DNA of 64,000 nucleotides, taken from positions 2,108,001 through 2,172,000 of the forward strand of contig OY762933.1 of assembly GCA_963666765.1 (NCBI GenBank), read 5' to 3'. The notes below the pieces were generated by a model. It was not told the origin of the DNA and searched no databases. It saw only the letters and a program-made list of their open reading frames with translations. Numbering within the stretch: position 1 is the first letter of the stretch; each line of letters opens with the position of its first letter. This stretch comes from Foliamicus sp963666765 (GTDB lineage Bacteria > Pseudomonadota > Gammaproteobacteria > Steroidobacterales > Foliamicaceae). Shown here one piece after another: positions 63,126 through 64,000 of the stretch. The position numbers and the translations under genes were made by a program.

Positions 63126-64000
63126 TTAGCCTGATAGGTTGGCTGTATGGTTTTCCAAGCCCTCTCCAGCAACGCGAACACGAATGTCGCCGGTCATTAG
63201 CTTCGGTAGGATAAGGTCGCGGCTCTGGGCTAGAGTCTCGTTGTCCTTGGTGTTCGCGACGATACGGACGTAAAGTGGCCGAATGAGTCTATCGTAGGCT
63301 GCGAGGACAGGGGCCGAGGGCACCACAACTGGAACGGGGCGGAATGCCCTTTTGCCAATTTCGGCGAACGTTGATCCGCCGGAAATATCCTTGATGTAGC
63401 CAAGGTTCTCCTGACACCAGAATAGAACAAAGGTGTTGGGAAGCCGCTTCTGGCAAATCATCGCGATGAACCCTTGGTTAATTGCGGTTGGCACTTCAGC
63501 GATGGCGAGGTAACCAATCGGGGCACGCGAAGACAGGAGGACAGTACCGACCGGCAAGATTCCGGAGCTGATCTTGTGTACTCCGGCGTCAGTAACCTTC
63601 CTGGCCGTGCCAAGCAGCACCGGCGACGTGAGCTTGGAGAGGTCCTTCGGAGTGGCCCAGTGGTTTTCGCCACCGTCCCAGTAAGATGGTTCTTTCGTGC
63701 TGGGAGTCCCACCACCGACAGCTTCGATCTCCTTACCGATTTCGGAGTATGTCCAACAGACCGGCTTGCCCTCGTTGTCGAGGGCGTCGGGGAACAGGTC
63801 CCAGAGTTCCGGCGCCAAGTATGGGGTGCGGCCTGCGGCCTTGGCGCGGGTGGGGCCGAATTGGACGAACCAGTCCTTGAAGATAGCCCGCGCCATCGCC
63901 TCCAGCGTCTCATTCATCCGCCGATTCAACTCGATTTTGTCGTCCAGTGTGCCGAGAATATGGGCAATGGCGCGTTGTTCCTCCGTTTCGGTGGGAATAC
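63126..64000 (-). CDS. hsdS: type I restriction specificity subunit, partial at window edge
   Basis: The frame is open to the right edge, so the N-terminal part is outside the window. Visible are the central conserved helix (EEQRAIAHILGTLDDKIELN then RRMNETLEAMARAIFKDWFV), the start of the second target-recognition domain (CWTYSEIGKEIEAVGGGTPSTK, WATPKDLS, SSRAPIGYLAIA, NQGFIAMIC), and the C-terminal helix (ETLAQSRDLILPKLMTGDIRV). It decides which DNA sequence is methylated and cut. hsdM is expected just beyond the edge. The order on the minus strand is hsdS, DUF6978, DUF1828, OLD, hsdR. Confidence 0.93.
   Translation of the reverse strand, partial: IPTETEEQRAIAHILGTLDDKIELNRRMNETLEAMARAIFKDWFVQFGPTRAKAAGRTPYLAPELWDLFPDALDNEGKPVCWTYSEIGKEIEAVGGGTPSTKEPSYWDGGENHWATPKDLSKLTSPVLLGTARKVTDAGVHKISSGILPVGTVLLSSRAPIGYLAIAEVPTAINQGFIAMICQKRLPNTFVLFWCQENLGYIKDISGGSTFAEIGKRAFRPVPVVVPSAPVLAAYDRLIRPLYVRIVANTKDNETLAQSRDLILPKLMTGDIRVRVAGEGLENHTANLSG

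Overview
The window is a GC-rich chromosomal segment that reads as a gammaproteobacterium, probably an uncultured one. The signs are an E. coli-length type I-beta glutamine synthetase, a proteobacterial GshA, a pilM-N-O-Q/aroK-aroB block, PBP1a, EnvC, PpsR/PpsA, glnK-amtB, MsrPQ and GspA/GspB. No rRNA or tRNA gene was recognised, so finer taxonomy cannot be read here. Genes for the last steps of the mevalonate route to isoprenoids are unusual for this class.

Layout. 0-8.3 kb: SnoaL-like protein, glnA, a DUF4124 protein, an outer-membrane barrel, pyrD-gpsA-rhodanese, envC and an ABC-2 permease. 8.3-13.3 kb: a fused DhaL/DegV fatty-acid-kinase-like protein with gspB and gspA, then an intact IS1182-type element. 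13.3-16.3 kb: farnesyl diphosphate synthase with diphosphomevalonate decarboxylase and phosphomevalonate kinase. 16.3-23.4 kb: DUF4399 lipoprotein, mdh, two small exported proteins, gshA and a PEP carboxylase homologue whose active-site motifs are eroded. 23.5-33 kb: YbbP-like permease, prolyl oligopeptidase, divergent ppsR/ppsA, ybbA and tesA. 33-43 kb: a long minus-strand run from pilM to pyrF, then mrcA. 43-53 kb: gltA, rpmE, msrA, a TPR/TonB protein, an msrP-msrQ-MFS-TRAP-receptor operon, and glnK-amtB. 53-56.6 kb: dacB, a HAD phosphatase, a CDP-alcohol phosphotransferase and yggT.

56.6-64 kb is a defence island. A type I restriction locus (hsdR, with hsdS running off the right edge) carries three cargo genes between S and R: an OLD-like AAA/TOPRIM protein, a DUF1828/DUF1829-type protein and a DUF6978-type partner. 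A broken PIN-domain toxin gene also lies there. Base composition is visibly less GC-rich in the cargo.

Two repeat families stand out. One is a set of long hairpins whose near-perfect arms differ between copies while the central core is shared (31.5 kb and 43.0 kb, with a weaker copy at 51.1 kb). The other is a set of elements with ends reading CTAGCAGCC(T/C)GT, all sitting on stop codons: the IS1182 copy, a 166-bp MITE that appears to supply the start codon of dacB, and a solitary end after yggT. The central carbon genes (ppc-like, ppsA/ppsR, mdh, gltA) are spread over about 28 kb and together outline a PEP/oxaloacetate/TCA node.
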